Shown here: piece after piece, positions 1 to 7,360 of the stretch
How the letters are laid out: the number at the start of each line of letters is the position of its first letter
How positions within the stretch are numbered: the stretch's first letter is position 1
NCBI GenBank assembly: GCA_013140415.1
Contig: JABFSW010000061.1
Location: forward strand, 1 to 12,233
Length of the DNA: 12,233 bases
Direction of reading: 5' to 3'
DNA from: Nitrosarchaeum sp.
Lineage (GTDB): Archaea; Thermoproteota; Nitrososphaeria; Nitrososphaerales; Nitrosopumilaceae
The notes under the pieces: model-generated
The model's database searches: none
What the model saw: only the letters and a program-made list of their open reading frames with translations
What the model was told of the DNA's origin: nothing
Made by a program: the position numbers and the translations under genes

Positions 1-768
1 ATTGAATCAATCAAGACACCAATTTTTGGAAACAAGTGGATTCTAAGATGGGAATCAGACAGAACCATGAAAGAAAAACTTATGCGAGAGGCAAAACTTC
101 CAGTTCCAAAACCAGTATTAGATCCAAAAGATATTGATAAACTTGTAATTGTAAAAAGACAAGGAGCTGCAGGAGGTAGAGGATATTTTTTGGCAGCTAA
201 TCAAGATGATTATAATAAAAAAAGAAATCAATTAATTTCACAAGGAGTGATCTCCAAAGAAGAAGCACTTTACATTCAAGAGTATGCTACAGGTGTTTTG
301 GCATATTTACAATTCTTTTATTCCCCTCTAAAAGAAGAACTAGAATTTTTTGGCGCTGATCAGAGACATGAATCAGACATTGAAGGTATTGCCAGAATTC
401 CATCAGAGCAACAGCTCAAGAGCAACAAGGTTCCATCATTTAACGTGATTGGAAATAGTCCATTAGTTCTAAGAGAGTCATTACTAGATGAGGTGTATAC
501 CATGGGGGATAATTTTGTAGATGCATCAAAAAGGATGGTTGCACCTGGAATGAATGGACCGTTTTGTATTGAAGGAGTTTATGATGAGAATGCAAAGTTT
601 ACATCGTTTGAATTTTCAGCTAGAATTGTGGCAGGGACAAACATCTACATGGACGGATCACCATACTATTCATTGCTGTTTAATGAGCCTATGAGTATGG
701 GTAAAAGAATAGCGCGGGAAATAAAAATTGCAAAAGCAGGAAAACAACTAGATAAAGTTACAACTTAA
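1..768 (+). CDS. purP: FAICAR synthetase PurP (5-formaminoimidazole-4-carboxamide ribotide synthetase), 5'-truncated
   Basis: ATP-grasp ligase of archaeal purine synthesis: it formylates AICAR with formate and ATP to give FAICAR, the step before IMP cyclisation, in the cytoplasm. The frame is open to the window edge, so this is the C-terminal ~255 residues; family members are usually about 340-360 long, so roughly 85-105 residues lie outside. The Met codon at 67 is internal, because the residues before it (FGNKWILRWESDRT) fit the family. Visible family signatures include VKRQGAAGGRGYFLA (ATP-grasp glycine-rich loop), IQEYATGV, FFYSPL, FGADQRHESDIEG, NVIGNSPLVLRESLLDEV, PGMNGPFCIE, FEFSARIVAGTN and MSMGKRIAREIK. 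The gene converges on the next one and overlaps its 3' end by 11 nt. The identification is secure; only the N-terminus is missing. Confidence 0.95.
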   Translation: MESIKTPIFGNKWILRWESDRTMKEKLMREAKLPVPKPVLDPKDIDKLVIVKRQGAAGGRGYFLAANQDDYNKKRNQLISQGVISKEEALYIQEYATGVLAYLQFFYSPLKEELEFFGADQRHESDIEGIARIPSEQQLKSNKVPSFNVIGNSPLVLRESLLDEVYTMGDNFVDASKRMVAPGMNGPFCIEGVYDENAKFTSFEFSARIVAGTNIYMDGSPYYSLLFNEPMSMGKRIAREIKIAKAGKQLDKVTT

Positions 769-1252
769 AAAAAGGCGCTTTCACCTTTGCAAAAATCATA
801 ATAACTGAAATCATCACTACAAATCCAAAAATAGCACCAACTGGGAATTCTGGAATGACATTAGTTCCAATAATTTCAACTTCCTCAGAACCAATAGGGA
901 CAAAGAACTCAAATGTGGAACTATCAGAATCAGATATCATTTCATAATCTACCTCTTCACCATCAACTAAAATTATAAATTCATTATTTTGTGCATTGAT
1001 CAATTCATGCTCTAAGCCAATAAAAAATTGAGAATCAAATGTATTATCCAAGCCAATAAGCAATGATCGTGATTCAGGATCAATTTCCATTGCAATAATA
1101 TCTGCAGTTACAACATAAGAAATAGAATAGACATGATCATCAATTTCTAAAACATATTCTGAAGAATTAGAAAGTTCATCAGACGAAGTTTGTCCAAAAA
1201 TTGGAGTAGTAAAAACCAACAAAGGCAAAATAAGAAAAGCCCAATAATTCAT
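758..1252 (-). CDS. Small exported protein with PEFG-CTERM-type C-terminal anchor (PEFP variant)
   Basis: 164 residues of unknown function. Residues 1-20 form a hydrophobic signal peptide (probable cleavage after TPIFG). A short beta-rich extracytoplasmic domain follows, with acidic segments, the phrase LVDGEEVDYE near 95-104 and EEVEIIGT near 123-130. The C-terminus is a tripartite sorting signal: IPEFP at 133-137, a hydrophobic helix to about 155, then the basic tail KVKAPFFKL. PEFG-CTERM signals are known from Thaumarchaeota as substrates of an archaeosortase; here the fourth residue is Pro rather than Gly. The domain resembles short secreted thaumarchaeal proteins of unknown role that carry this anchor. 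The stop overlaps the end of convergent purP. A 33-residue miniprotein gene lies 18 nt upstream on the same strand and may be co-transcribed. No sortase gene is in the window. Confidence 0.85.
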   Translation of the reverse strand: MNYWAFLILPLLVFTTPIFGQTSSDELSNSSEYVLEIDDHVYSISYVVTADIIAMEIDPESRSLLIGLDNTFDSQFFIGLEHELINAQNNEFIILVDGEEVDYEMISDSDSSTFEFFVPIGSEEVEIIGTNVIPEFPVGAIFGFVVMISVIMIFAKVKAPFFKL

Positions 1253-1270
1253 TGATTTAGAATTAAATTA

Positions 1271-1372
1271 TTAATTATTATTGCTTTCTTCTATCCCACA
1301 ATTAATACACATCTTCTTATCTTGAATGGCAAAATATGAAAAACTGTGAATAAATCCAATCTTACAACTCAT
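1271..1372 (-). CDS. 33-residue Cys/His miniprotein, putative zinc-binding
   Basis: A short frame read by hand in the gap between the PEFG protein and the hydantoinase gene. It runs from an ATG at 1372-1370 to TAA at 1273-1271. The product begins MSCKIGFIHSF and ends with CINCGIEES followed by three Asn. C3, H9, C22 and C25 give a C-x5-H-x12-C-x2-C arrangement, a plausible single zinc site, with CxxCG typical of zinc knuckles. A C-x-x-G-x-x-H start with a CxxCG end is, to my recollection, a recurring layout in thaumarchaeal miniproteins. It sits 18 nt upstream of the PEFG-type gene and could share its transcript. There is no clear TATA box at the usual distance, and the frame is short enough to be chance. 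Function unknown. Confidence 0.45.
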   Translation of the reverse strand: MSCKIGFIHSFSYFAIQDKKMCINCGIEESNNN

Positions 1373-1481
1373 AATATGATCTAAATTGAGTGCGATTAGA
1401 AGTGTCAGAGTCAAAAAATGTATCGATCAAAGGCCATTTGTTTCAAAATTGAGATTTTTTGAATAAAGCAGTCATAAAGAA

Positions 1482-3599
1482 TTAGAGTTCTATTAACACT
1501 GCTGCTTTTTCAGAACCAACGAGCTCTCCTCTAACAGCATCTACAATATCAGAGGAAGTGATAAGACTAGAATAGTCTATCAGTTTTAGATCATTTAAAA
1601 GATATACTTTAGGAGCAATTTCAGAATGTCTTGATTCCAAATACTCATCTAGTTCTTCCAATATTGTGATTTTACCACCTTGAAAGATCTTGCCATTTTT
1701 TATTGAAAGTTTTGGTTTTCCATATCTGTCTAAAATTAAAATATGATGTTGATTCTTTTTGCTAAATAATTTTTTTACTTCGATATGGCCAGTAAATACA
1801 AAATAATGATCAGTCTCATAACTTAGATCAATTAAATCTTCAGAAATTTCAATAATCTCACTTGCTCGTTTTCTAGCATCATCTAATGTAAAGATATTTT
1901 TTGAAGTTTCTGCACTATCTAATTCCACATTACCTATAGCAGTTATACGAAGAAGAGATTTATCAGAAACATATTCACTGTTTATCATAATAGATTCTGG
2001 AATTGCACCTTTGTTAACTAACATTGCATGAATTTTTTTATGAGCTTGATTGATTTTTTCAGGAGTTGGTTCTGCCATTGTTTGTTCAATTTCTTCCTGA
2101 AGCATTGATGATGCTACACCGATTGATGAGATTACTTCAGCATGCTCTGCTTTTTCATATTTAATTCCTAATTGTTTTGCAACAAATGGAACAAGAACAG
2201 AAGCACCACCACCACCACCAATTAATGTTGTGTGAGATGGATTCATTTTGAACTCTTTTAAGATTTTACTGATGGTTTTTGTTATCTCAAATGAGGCAGT
2301 TTGAATAATAGACATAGCAATTTCATGATATGAAACTCCTACAAATTCTGCAAGAGTTTTAAGAGCAATTTTTGCAGATTCTTGATTTGCAAAAGCATAA
2401 TCATCTTTTTCTATCATACCCAGTGCATTTGCTGCACATGTGTTGGTAATGGCATATGTTTCCTTATCGCACTTTATTACCACATATTCATATTTGTCAT
2501 TTGGCATTGGTTTAATCAAGACTATTTTTCCAGTTTTTAGATCCTCCGGATCTGCAAAGCAAGAATATTTGAGGCCAGATATATGAGCACTGCGCGGACC
2601 TATATGGGACACTCTATTTTGATCCAATCCCACCATACTTCCACCTGCTACTCCTAAAATTCTAACATCCATTGAACGAATGCATGTAGGATGATCTTTT
2701 ACCGTTACATACCGAATTTCGGGTTTACCATTTTTTATTATGCAGATATTGGTACTAGTACCACCCACTTCAACAAATATACCATTAGTTACTTTGAGAT
2801 GCAATAATGCTCCTGCCACACTTGCTGCAGGTCCGGAAAGAATCGTAAGGATTGGCTTTGTTCTAAAAGTATCCATGCTAGTAACACCGCCATCGCCTTT
2901 CATTATCATTAACGGTGCGGTGACTCCGGTTTTACGAATTGCATCCTCAACGTAATTTGCAACTTGAAATGTTTTTGGCAAAACACTAGCATTCACAGCT
3001 GCAGTAAGAGTTCGTATTTCCAATCCATAAATTCCAGAAATCTCATGTGATGAAGTGGAAGGAATGTTTTGTTTAGATGCAGTATTCATAACAAACAATT
3101 CATTAGATGGATCATCAACCCCAAAAGCTTCTGTTGCAACAATTACTTCAGCGCCTTTTTCTTTTAATTGTTGTATTATGTTGGAGACTTCATTTTCTGT
3201 AATTAAATGAGACGTATCTAAAAACTCATGAACTGTTTTGATATCTTGATTAGTGTTAATTGAAACATCTTGCAGAGTTGTTCTTTTAATGACATCTTTT
3301 TTTGTAGGTCCCACACCCATTGCAATTATTCCAACCTTAGAGGTATCAGATTCCAATAATGCATTAATTGCTTGAGTAGTGCTATGAGAGATCAATTCAA
3401 TCTCATTAATTCCAATACCTGTTTCAACAATAATTTTTGTTAACGCAGTTACAATACCTTCGGAGACTCCTTTTTCAGCACTGTGAGTTGTAGGGACTGT
3501 AGACTTTGCTAAAAGCGAGCCTGTTTTTACATCAATGGCAACAGCTTTTGTAAAAGTTCCACCGACATCAATTCCAACTCTAATACGTCTTTTATTCAT
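1482..3599 (-). CDS. Hydantoinase/oxoprolinase (HyuA-like) family protein
   Basis: 705-residue cytoplasmic protein of the acetate/sugar-kinase (actin-like) fold family that includes HyuA, 5-oxoprolinase and acetone carboxylase beta subunits, which couple ATP use to ring opening or carboxylation. The N-terminal Hydant_A_N part has the phosphate-binding motif GIDVGGTFTK at 9-18 and SHSTTQAINALL at 71-82. The central hydantoinase_A part has GDGGVTSMDTFRTKPILTIL then SGPAAS at 255-260, and a second phosphate motif VEVGGTSTN at 276-284. A glycine run IGGGGGAS at 460-467 is the likely adenosine loop. A further ~200-residue C-terminal part is less typical. No HyuB partner is adjacent, so substrate and reaction cannot be assigned. 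Its ATG lies inside the 3' end of the iron permease gene (8-nt overlap), so the two are almost certainly co-transcribed and may be translationally coupled. The linked function is unknown. Confidence 0.88.
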   Translation of the reverse strand: MNKRRIRVGIDVGGTFTKAVAIDVKTGSLLAKSTVPTTHSAEKGVSEGIVTALTKIIVETGIGINEIELISHSTTQAINALLESDTSKVGIIAMGVGPTKKDVIKRTTLQDVSINTNQDIKTVHEFLDTSHLITENEVSNIIQQLKEKGAEVIVATEAFGVDDPSNELFVMNTASKQNIPSTSSHEISGIYGLEIRTLTAAVNASVLPKTFQVANYVEDAIRKTGVTAPLMIMKGDGGVTSMDTFRTKPILTILSGPAASVAGALLHLKVTNGIFVEVGGTSTNICIIKNGKPEIRYVTVKDHPTCIRSMDVRILGVAGGSMVGLDQNRVSHIGPRSAHISGLKYSCFADPEDLKTGKIVLIKPMPNDKYEYVVIKCDKETYAITNTCAANALGMIEKDDYAFANQESAKIALKTLAEFVGVSYHEIAMSIIQTASFEITKTISKILKEFKMNPSHTTLIGGGGGASVLVPFVAKQLGIKYEKAEHAEVISSIGVASSMLQEEIEQTMAEPTPEKINQAHKKIHAMLVNKGAIPESIMINSEYVSDKSLLRITAIGNVELDSAETSKNIFTLDDARKRASEIIEISEDLIDLSYETDHYFVFTGHIEVKKLFSKKNQHHILILDRYGKPKLSIKNGKIFQGGKITILEELDEYLESRHSEIAPKVYLLNDLKLIDYSSLITSSDIVDAVRGELVGSEKAAVLIEL

Positions 3600-5802
3600 C
3601 TGAAATATTCCTCGATTTTCTCATAGAAACCAGTTGAAGTTCTTTTCGTGGTCGCAATATCAGAATATAAGATGATGCAGTTAGATAAACTCCAAGCAAG
3701 ATTACTTGAGCAATAATTGTTTCCAATGTAGGATAAATTCCAGTCATCATTGCCAGATTAATATCCAGTCTAGGTATAATTCCAATTAGTCCGGTATAGG
3801 GTACAATATCTATTATCTGAAGTTCTCTAATTGCATTTCCTAAAAATGCAATAGACAAGTATGCACCTACACCCATCGTTAATCCAAATAGAACACGCAA
3901 AGGTAGTTTTCTTCCCAATTTTCTCATTACAAAATACAAACCTAAAAGAGAGATCATTCCAACAATAAATCCTAATCCTACATAGATTTCCATATATTTT
4001 GCAAAGCCAGACATTGCCTGATAGAAAAGGACTGTTTCAAATCCTTCCCTATACACAGTAAAAAATGACAGCATAACAAATACCATCACACTGCCAGTTG
4101 CAGTAGCCTGCCAAACTTTTGCTTTAACAAACTCCATCCATTTTTTGTGTTCAATTTTATTTAAAACCCAAAAACTGACATAAAACAAAACAGCAGTTGC
4201 AGATAAAGCTGCAATTGCTTCAATTAGTTCACGATTTACCCCTGAAATTTCAATAACATACGACGCAATAACCCAAGTAACAGCAGTAGCAGCAAGTGCT
4301 ATAATTACTCCATAGTAAATATATTTTTTAAATTGGTTATTTCTTGAGGCCTCAAGATATGTCGTTATAGCACCAAGAATTAAAACAGATTCCAATCCTT
4401 CTCTAAAAATAATTGCAAATGATGATGTAAATGCAATTGAAGGAGCTAAAGTACCAATACCACTAACTATTCTTTCAGATTCATCCAGATTTCGTCTAAT
4501 GCCAATTATAATCTCTTGAATCTCTTCTTGAGGTGCTTCTTGTTTAATCAAATTACGTAGTGTTGCAAACTGATATTCAACTTCAAGGGTAAAATCAGGA
4601 TCAATTGCTCTAAGAGGAATCTCCACAAACTCATAACTGTCAAGATATGCAGATCTTGCACTAGTATGTGCAGATTGCACATCTCCGCGGCTATAATGAA
4701 GCAGTGTTTCCTCCAATCGCTCACGGATTACATCAATCTCATTTTTTACTCCAGATTTTTGATCTTCTGATGCATCCCCTATAGATTTCAGATCTTTTTC
4801 AGATGTGAGACTAGCATCAATAACAGGAGTAAGTTGACTAGTCATATCTTCGGCTTTTGCTAAATCTGGCAAAATAGAATCTTCAATAAACGCGATAATT
4901 TTATTTGGATTATCTTTTTGTACAATCATGTCTCGAAGTTTTTCACGCATATTGATTTCTAATGAATACAGTAATGTTTCATCAACTTTTTCAATATCAG
5001 ATTCCAAGTATTCAAAATTTTCAAGATACGCTTCAATTGCAATTTCTTCTGCAGTTAAATAATCACCAGAGTTTACTGCAATAAATAATTCAGAATATAA
5101 ATTTCGAATTGTATCATAGAGGTTTGTTTTATCAATTGTAATTGTTTCTGTTTGCACCAAATCGCGTTGTATTGCAGTAATCAAATTTCCTACAACAACA
5201 AAATCTCTTTTATTTGAAACAGATTCATCTAGATCATGAAAAAATGAATCTAGTTCTTGATTCAAACGGCTATTAGATATTGGATTTTCTTCTAAAATAA
5301 TCTTGGAATGTTCTATTAGGGATAAAGTTAGAAAGTATGATTCAGGATCATCATCTTGCATTGCTATTTGATATTGTTCATCAGCTTCAGATAAGATAGA
5401 AGTAATGATAATGTTGGAATTTCCACCTGAAGTAATAATTGTAAATGTGTCTTGGAGTTGATCAATTTGATTAATTAAATCTCGATGTTCTGATTTTGAT
5501 AAAATACCTGAATGAAGATCAAGCAATTTAATATGAATTTCATCTGAAAAATCAGTGTTAAATGCTCTTAAAAATTCAATATTCTTCCCGTAAAAGTTAT
5601 TTGTTAAAGCAGAATATTTTTCTGCAGAATCATAGTTATTGAGCAAAAGTGCCTGTTTTGTTAATTCCAAGCCAATGCCAGTAATTGTAATAGCAGATGT
5701 GTAATTTTCTTCTTCATTTTGAGCATAACTGACATTAGTAAATGAAAATACACTCAATGTCAAAACAACAATAAGAGAACACCAATAAAGTGTAAATTTC
5801 AT
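3592..5802 (-). CDS. FTR1-family iron permease with long N-terminal extracytoplasmic helical domain
   Basis: 736-residue membrane protein. Residues 1-27 are a signal peptide (cleavage near VSYA-Q). Residues ~30-448 are extracytoplasmic and helical, containing at least two copies of a module with AYL-[ED]-x-[FY]-E-[YF]-[LV]-E (258-267 and 385-394) followed by an LRDMI/LRNLI segment. Residues ~453-716 form about seven membrane helices with two REGxE motifs, FREGLE (466-471) and YREGFE (584-589). REXXE motifs are the ferric-iron translocation signature of yeast Ftr1 and bacterial EfeU. A basic tail ends the protein. Bacterial FTR1 permeases with a periplasmic front domain carry a similar AYLDGFE-type module. 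The gene overlaps the downstream hydantoinase-family gene by 8 nt. Its promoter carries a TTTAAATA box and a 22-bp inverted repeat. Role: probable Fe uptake; the metal itself is inferred from family. Confidence 0.93.
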   Translation of the reverse strand: MKFTLYWCSLIVVLTLSVFSFTNVSYAQNEEENYTSAITITGIGLELTKQALLLNNYDSAEKYSALTNNFYGKNIEFLRAFNTDFSDEIHIKLLDLHSGILSKSEHRDLINQIDQLQDTFTIITSGGNSNIIITSILSEADEQYQIAMQDDDPESYFLTLSLIEHSKIILEENPISNSRLNQELDSFFHDLDESVSNKRDFVVVGNLITAIQRDLVQTETITIDKTNLYDTIRNLYSELFIAVNSGDYLTAEEIAIEAYLENFEYLESDIEKVDETLLYSLEINMREKLRDMIVQKDNPNKIIAFIEDSILPDLAKAEDMTSQLTPVIDASLTSEKDLKSIGDASEDQKSGVKNEIDVIRERLEETLLHYSRGDVQSAHTSARSAYLDSYEFVEIPLRAIDPDFTLEVEYQFATLRNLIKQEAPQEEIQEIIIGIRRNLDESERIVSGIGTLAPSIAFTSSFAIIFREGLESVLILGAITTYLEASRNNQFKKYIYYGVIIALAATAVTWVIASYVIEISGVNRELIEAIAALSATAVLFYVSFWVLNKIEHKKWMEFVKAKVWQATATGSVMVFVMLSFFTVYREGFETVLFYQAMSGFAKYMEIYVGLGFIVGMISLLGLYFVMRKLGRKLPLRVLFGLTMGVGAYLSIAFLGNAIRELQIIDIVPYTGLIGIIPRLDINLAMMTGIYPTLETIIAQVILLGVYLTASSYILILRPRKELQLVSMRKSRNISDE

Positions 5803-5829
5803 AAATTGTTGATTAGGTCTAGCTAACGA

Positions 5830-5837
5830 TATTTAAA
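5830..5837 (-). promoter_or_regulatory. TATA box of the FTR1 operon
   Basis: TTTAAATA on the minus strand, ending 27 nt before the permease ATG. The spacing implies a transcript starting only a few nt before the start codon, so leaderless or nearly so. The identical octamer serves cbtB and the winged-helix regulator pair. Confidence 0.6.
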
Positions 5838-5845
5838 CAAAAGAT

Positions 5846-5867
5846 TCATTCTATAAACTTAGAATGA
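5846..5867 (-). promoter_or_regulatory. Inverted repeat, putative metal-regulator operator upstream of FTR1
   Basis: A perfect inverted repeat with 8-bp arms (TCATTCTA / TAGAATGA) and a 6-nt spacer, 8 bp upstream of the FTR1 TATA box. Half-site centres are 11 bp apart, one helical turn, as expected for a dimeric regulator. The core TTCTA-N6-TAGAA recurs as TTCYA-N6-TRGAA in two other promoters of this window (7087-7108 and 8929-8950). Position upstream of TATA/BRE fits either activation or blocking of TFB/TBP. Confidence 0.55.
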
Positions 5868-5885
5868 GAAATTACCTTTCTTTGG

Positions 5886-5904
5886 AAAATAAAAAGAAAA
5901 AAAG
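5886..5904 (-). terminator. T-rich terminator after the PEFG-anchored iron-module protein
   Basis: About 10 nt after the stop codon the minus strand reads CTTTTTTTCTTTTTATTTT, a dense T tract typical of archaeal intrinsic termination, with no stem required. It separates this gene from the FTR1 operon, which has its own promoter downstream. Confidence 0.5.
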
Positions 5905-5913
5905 AGTGTAAAT

Positions 5914-7035
5914 TTAGATTCTTGGCAATATTGACAAGTTTTTGCTTTTCGATAATAGAACCATCGTACTAATTATTCCAACAACGAGAATCATTACAGC
6001 AACAGTACCAAATTCAGGAACTATTTTTGCTACAGTATCCATCTTTACAAGTATGTCATCTACTTGTTGATTCACTTCTGATACTGTGGCATCACTACTT
6101 ATCATATCTCGAAGCTCTTCTCGCATCATTGTTTCAAGTTCTTCTACTAATTCTGGGTTTGACTCTTTGATTGATCCTTCTAGAAACTCAAAATTATCCA
6201 GATATGCCTTTGTTGCAAGACTTAGTGCAGCATCCTTGTCACCTTCAGCATAGGTTACTTTGACTTGGTTCAAAAGACTGCGAATATTTTCAACATATGT
6301 CAGAAGATCTGTTTCTTCAGTCTCCTCACCAATTGCAGCACCAAGCTCATGGATTATGCCATTGGCAAATGTTGCAACTTGCTCAGGATCTGATCTTTTG
6401 TCATATGCATCCCATAAATCAGAATAAAACTCCTCAATTTCTTCTGCTTCATGTTCTGGTAAATCAGACTTTATCTCATCAAAGACTTGCTGTGATCTCC
6501 ATACAAATGCAGAGCCATCTTGGAATTCGGCCATCATTTCTATCTGTCCGTTCTTTACTCCTTCTTCGTATTCTCCGATTGAAGTCATTAGTGAGCCTTG
6601 CATGAGTTTGACCTTGAATGCAGTATCTTGACTAAGTTCTTCACCCACAATTAAGATTCTTGCTTCTTGGATTATCACCTTTGCTTCATCTATTGCTATT
6701 TGTGCATCTTCTCTTGTTACATCAGAGCCAGTTTTTTTGCCCAAATCCATGAGTGTTGCTTGTATTCTTGCATCAAATTCTGGATTTGCTTCTTTTAGCT
6801 CTGGTTTCATGGAATCATAGAGTTCTGCAATTGGATGAGTTGCATGAACTAGTGCCAATTCAGCATTGCTATCATCTAGGTTCTGTTCAATTGCCCAAAA
6901 GTGTCCCAACGTCTCTTCAAGAGATCCTGCAAATGATAGTTTATCATCATAAGTAGATTCTGCAAGAGCAAATTGAGATGTCAGTACTGTGACTAGGGTT
7001 AATGCCACAACTATAGAAGTTATAGATTTAATCAT
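5914..7035 (-). CDS. Cell-surface PEFG-CTERM protein sharing the FTR1 extracytoplasmic module
   Basis: 373 residues. Residues 1-25 form a signal peptide (cleavage near QFALA-E). The body (26-335) is acidic and helical. Near 240-312 it carries AYLDNFEFLE (277-286), then NPELVEELETMMREELRDMI, clearly the same module as in the neighbouring FTR1 permease (AYLENFEYLE, then MREKLRDMI). An N-terminal half-module around 60-95 has ATHPIAELYDSMKPELKEA and NPEF. The C-terminus is a textbook PEFG-CTERM signal: VPEFG at 339-343, a hydrophobic helix ~346-361, basic tail ending PRI. So the protein is secreted and held at the outer membrane face or S-layer side. By module sharing and location I infer an iron-binding or delivery partner of the permease, analogous in role to EfeO but not shown to be homologous. 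It has its own TATA box, terminator and operator-like site, so expression is separate but probably co-regulated. Confidence 0.85.
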   Translation of the reverse strand: MIKSITSIVVALTLVTVLTSQFALAESTYDDKLSFAGSLEETLGHFWAIEQNLDDSNAELALVHATHPIAELYDSMKPELKEANPEFDARIQATLMDLGKKTGSDVTREDAQIAIDEAKVIIQEARILIVGEELSQDTAFKVKLMQGSLMTSIGEYEEGVKNGQIEMMAEFQDGSAFVWRSQQVFDEIKSDLPEHEAEEIEEFYSDLWDAYDKRSDPEQVATFANGIIHELGAAIGEETEETDLLTYVENIRSLLNQVKVTYAEGDKDAALSLATKAYLDNFEFLEGSIKESNPELVEELETMMREELRDMISSDATVSEVNQQVDDILVKMDTVAKIVPEFGTVAVMILVVGIISTMVLLSKSKNLSILPRI

Positions 7036-7058
7036 TAAATTTACAAGAAATAAAGAGA

Positions 7059-7064
7059 ATATAA
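7059..7064 (-). promoter_or_regulatory. TATA box of the PEFG-CTERM iron-module gene
   Basis: TTATAT on the minus strand, ending 23 nt before the ATG at 7035, within a T-rich stretch. The spacing fits a leaderless transcript like its neighbours. Weaker match to consensus than TTTAAATA. Confidence 0.45.
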
Positions 7065-7086
7065 CATGTACAAAGATTCTAGCAAG

Positions 7087-7108
7087 TTATTCCAGGATTT
7101 TAGAATTA
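7087..7108 (-). promoter_or_regulatory. Operator-like TTCTA-N6-TGGAA site
   Basis: Minus-strand TTCTA-AAATCC-TGGAA, with flanks TAA before and TAA after. It matches the FTR1 operator at 15 of 22 positions with identical half-site spacing, and ends 22 nt upstream of the TATA box. The palindrome is imperfect (one transition in the right arm). Confidence 0.4.
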
Positions 7109-7142
7109 GTATCTGTTTTACAACATAATATTATTCTACAAG

Positions 7143-7150
7143 TTTTAAAA
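7143..7150 (+). promoter_or_regulatory. TATA-like box for the candidate small RNA
   Basis: TTTTAAAA, the core of the 10-bp palindrome GTTTTAAAAC, ends 22 nt before the first base of the 13-bp stem at 7173. That is the same TATA-to-start spacing seen for the protein genes in this window. Being AT-rich, it could be chance. Confidence 0.3.
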
Positions 7151-7172
7151 CAAAAACAAAACAGAATACATT

Positions 7173-7269
7173 ACAATGATGTGTGTCACGTATTTTGATT
7201 CTTGTTTCATCCACGTGCATGCTTCTAATGATACGCAGATAATTTAATTTCACACATCATTGTTTTTTT
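7173..7269 (+). ncRNA. Candidate structured small RNA closed by a 13-bp stem, ending in a T run
   Basis: ACAATGATGTGTG (7173-7185) is perfectly complementary to CACACATCATTGT (7251-7263), enclosing 65 nt. The right arm runs straight into TTTTTTT (7263-7269), so the plus strand resembles a ~97-nt RNA with a terminal helix and U-tract end. A smaller internal helix is possible between CGTAT (7189-7193) and ATACG (7231-7235). The interior includes the GC-richer CCACGTGCATGC. A TATA-like box lies 22 nt before the left arm. No known RNA family is recognised. Alternatives: a long-range hairpin terminator, or paired protein-binding sites. Confidence 0.33.
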
Positions 7270-7360
7270 CTGATTTTTCAAAATGATTTTTGAATCTTTT
7301 AATGCGTAATAGATGTGGAGTCTATTTTTATTGACATCTATAAAATAACTAAATTAAATC

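Larger units (their letters stand above)
7036..7360. other. 325-nt gap: promoter of the PEFG gene, candidate small RNA, extra stem-loops
   Basis: No protein frame here looks real. The left end carries the PEFG-gene promoter and operator-like site. The middle has a 13-bp inverted repeat with a preceding TATA-like box and following T run, described separately as a candidate RNA. To its right lie TTCAAAA-TGAT-TTTTGAA (7277-7294), a 7-bp stem with a 4-nt loop, and ATAGATGT/ACATCTAT (7309-7316 with 7334-7341), an 8-bp stem with a 17-nt loop that follows the stop of the 67-residue gene by about 20 nt on the minus strand and could act as its 3' end. Confidence 0.5.

Noticed and set aside
2740..2955. 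Plus-strand open frame of 71 codons inside the hydantoinase-like gene
   Set aside because: Antisense to the conserved VGGTST and SGPAAS segments; no evidence of its own.
6297..6956. Two plus-strand open frames (102 and 67 codons) inside the PEFG iron-module gene
   Set aside because: They are antisense to a well-supported gene, low in complexity (Leu/Gln/His-rich), and have no promoter; they are antisense by-products.
7125..7151. AT palindromes ATAATATTAT and GTTTTAAAAC as operators
   Set aside because: Short A/T palindromes are expected often in this composition; only the second is kept, as a TATA-like box because of its spacing to the stem.
6989..7198. 69-residue open frame on the plus strand over the start of the PEFG iron-module gene
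   Set aside because: It overlaps the signal peptide region and promoter of a clear gene on the other strand, has no domain-like composition, and ends inside the 13-bp inverted repeat.
7176..7247. 23-codon plus-strand frame (MMCVTYFDSCFIHVHAS...) inside the candidate small RNA
   Set aside because: It begins within the inverted repeat and its Cys/His content has no recognisable spacing; too short to support.
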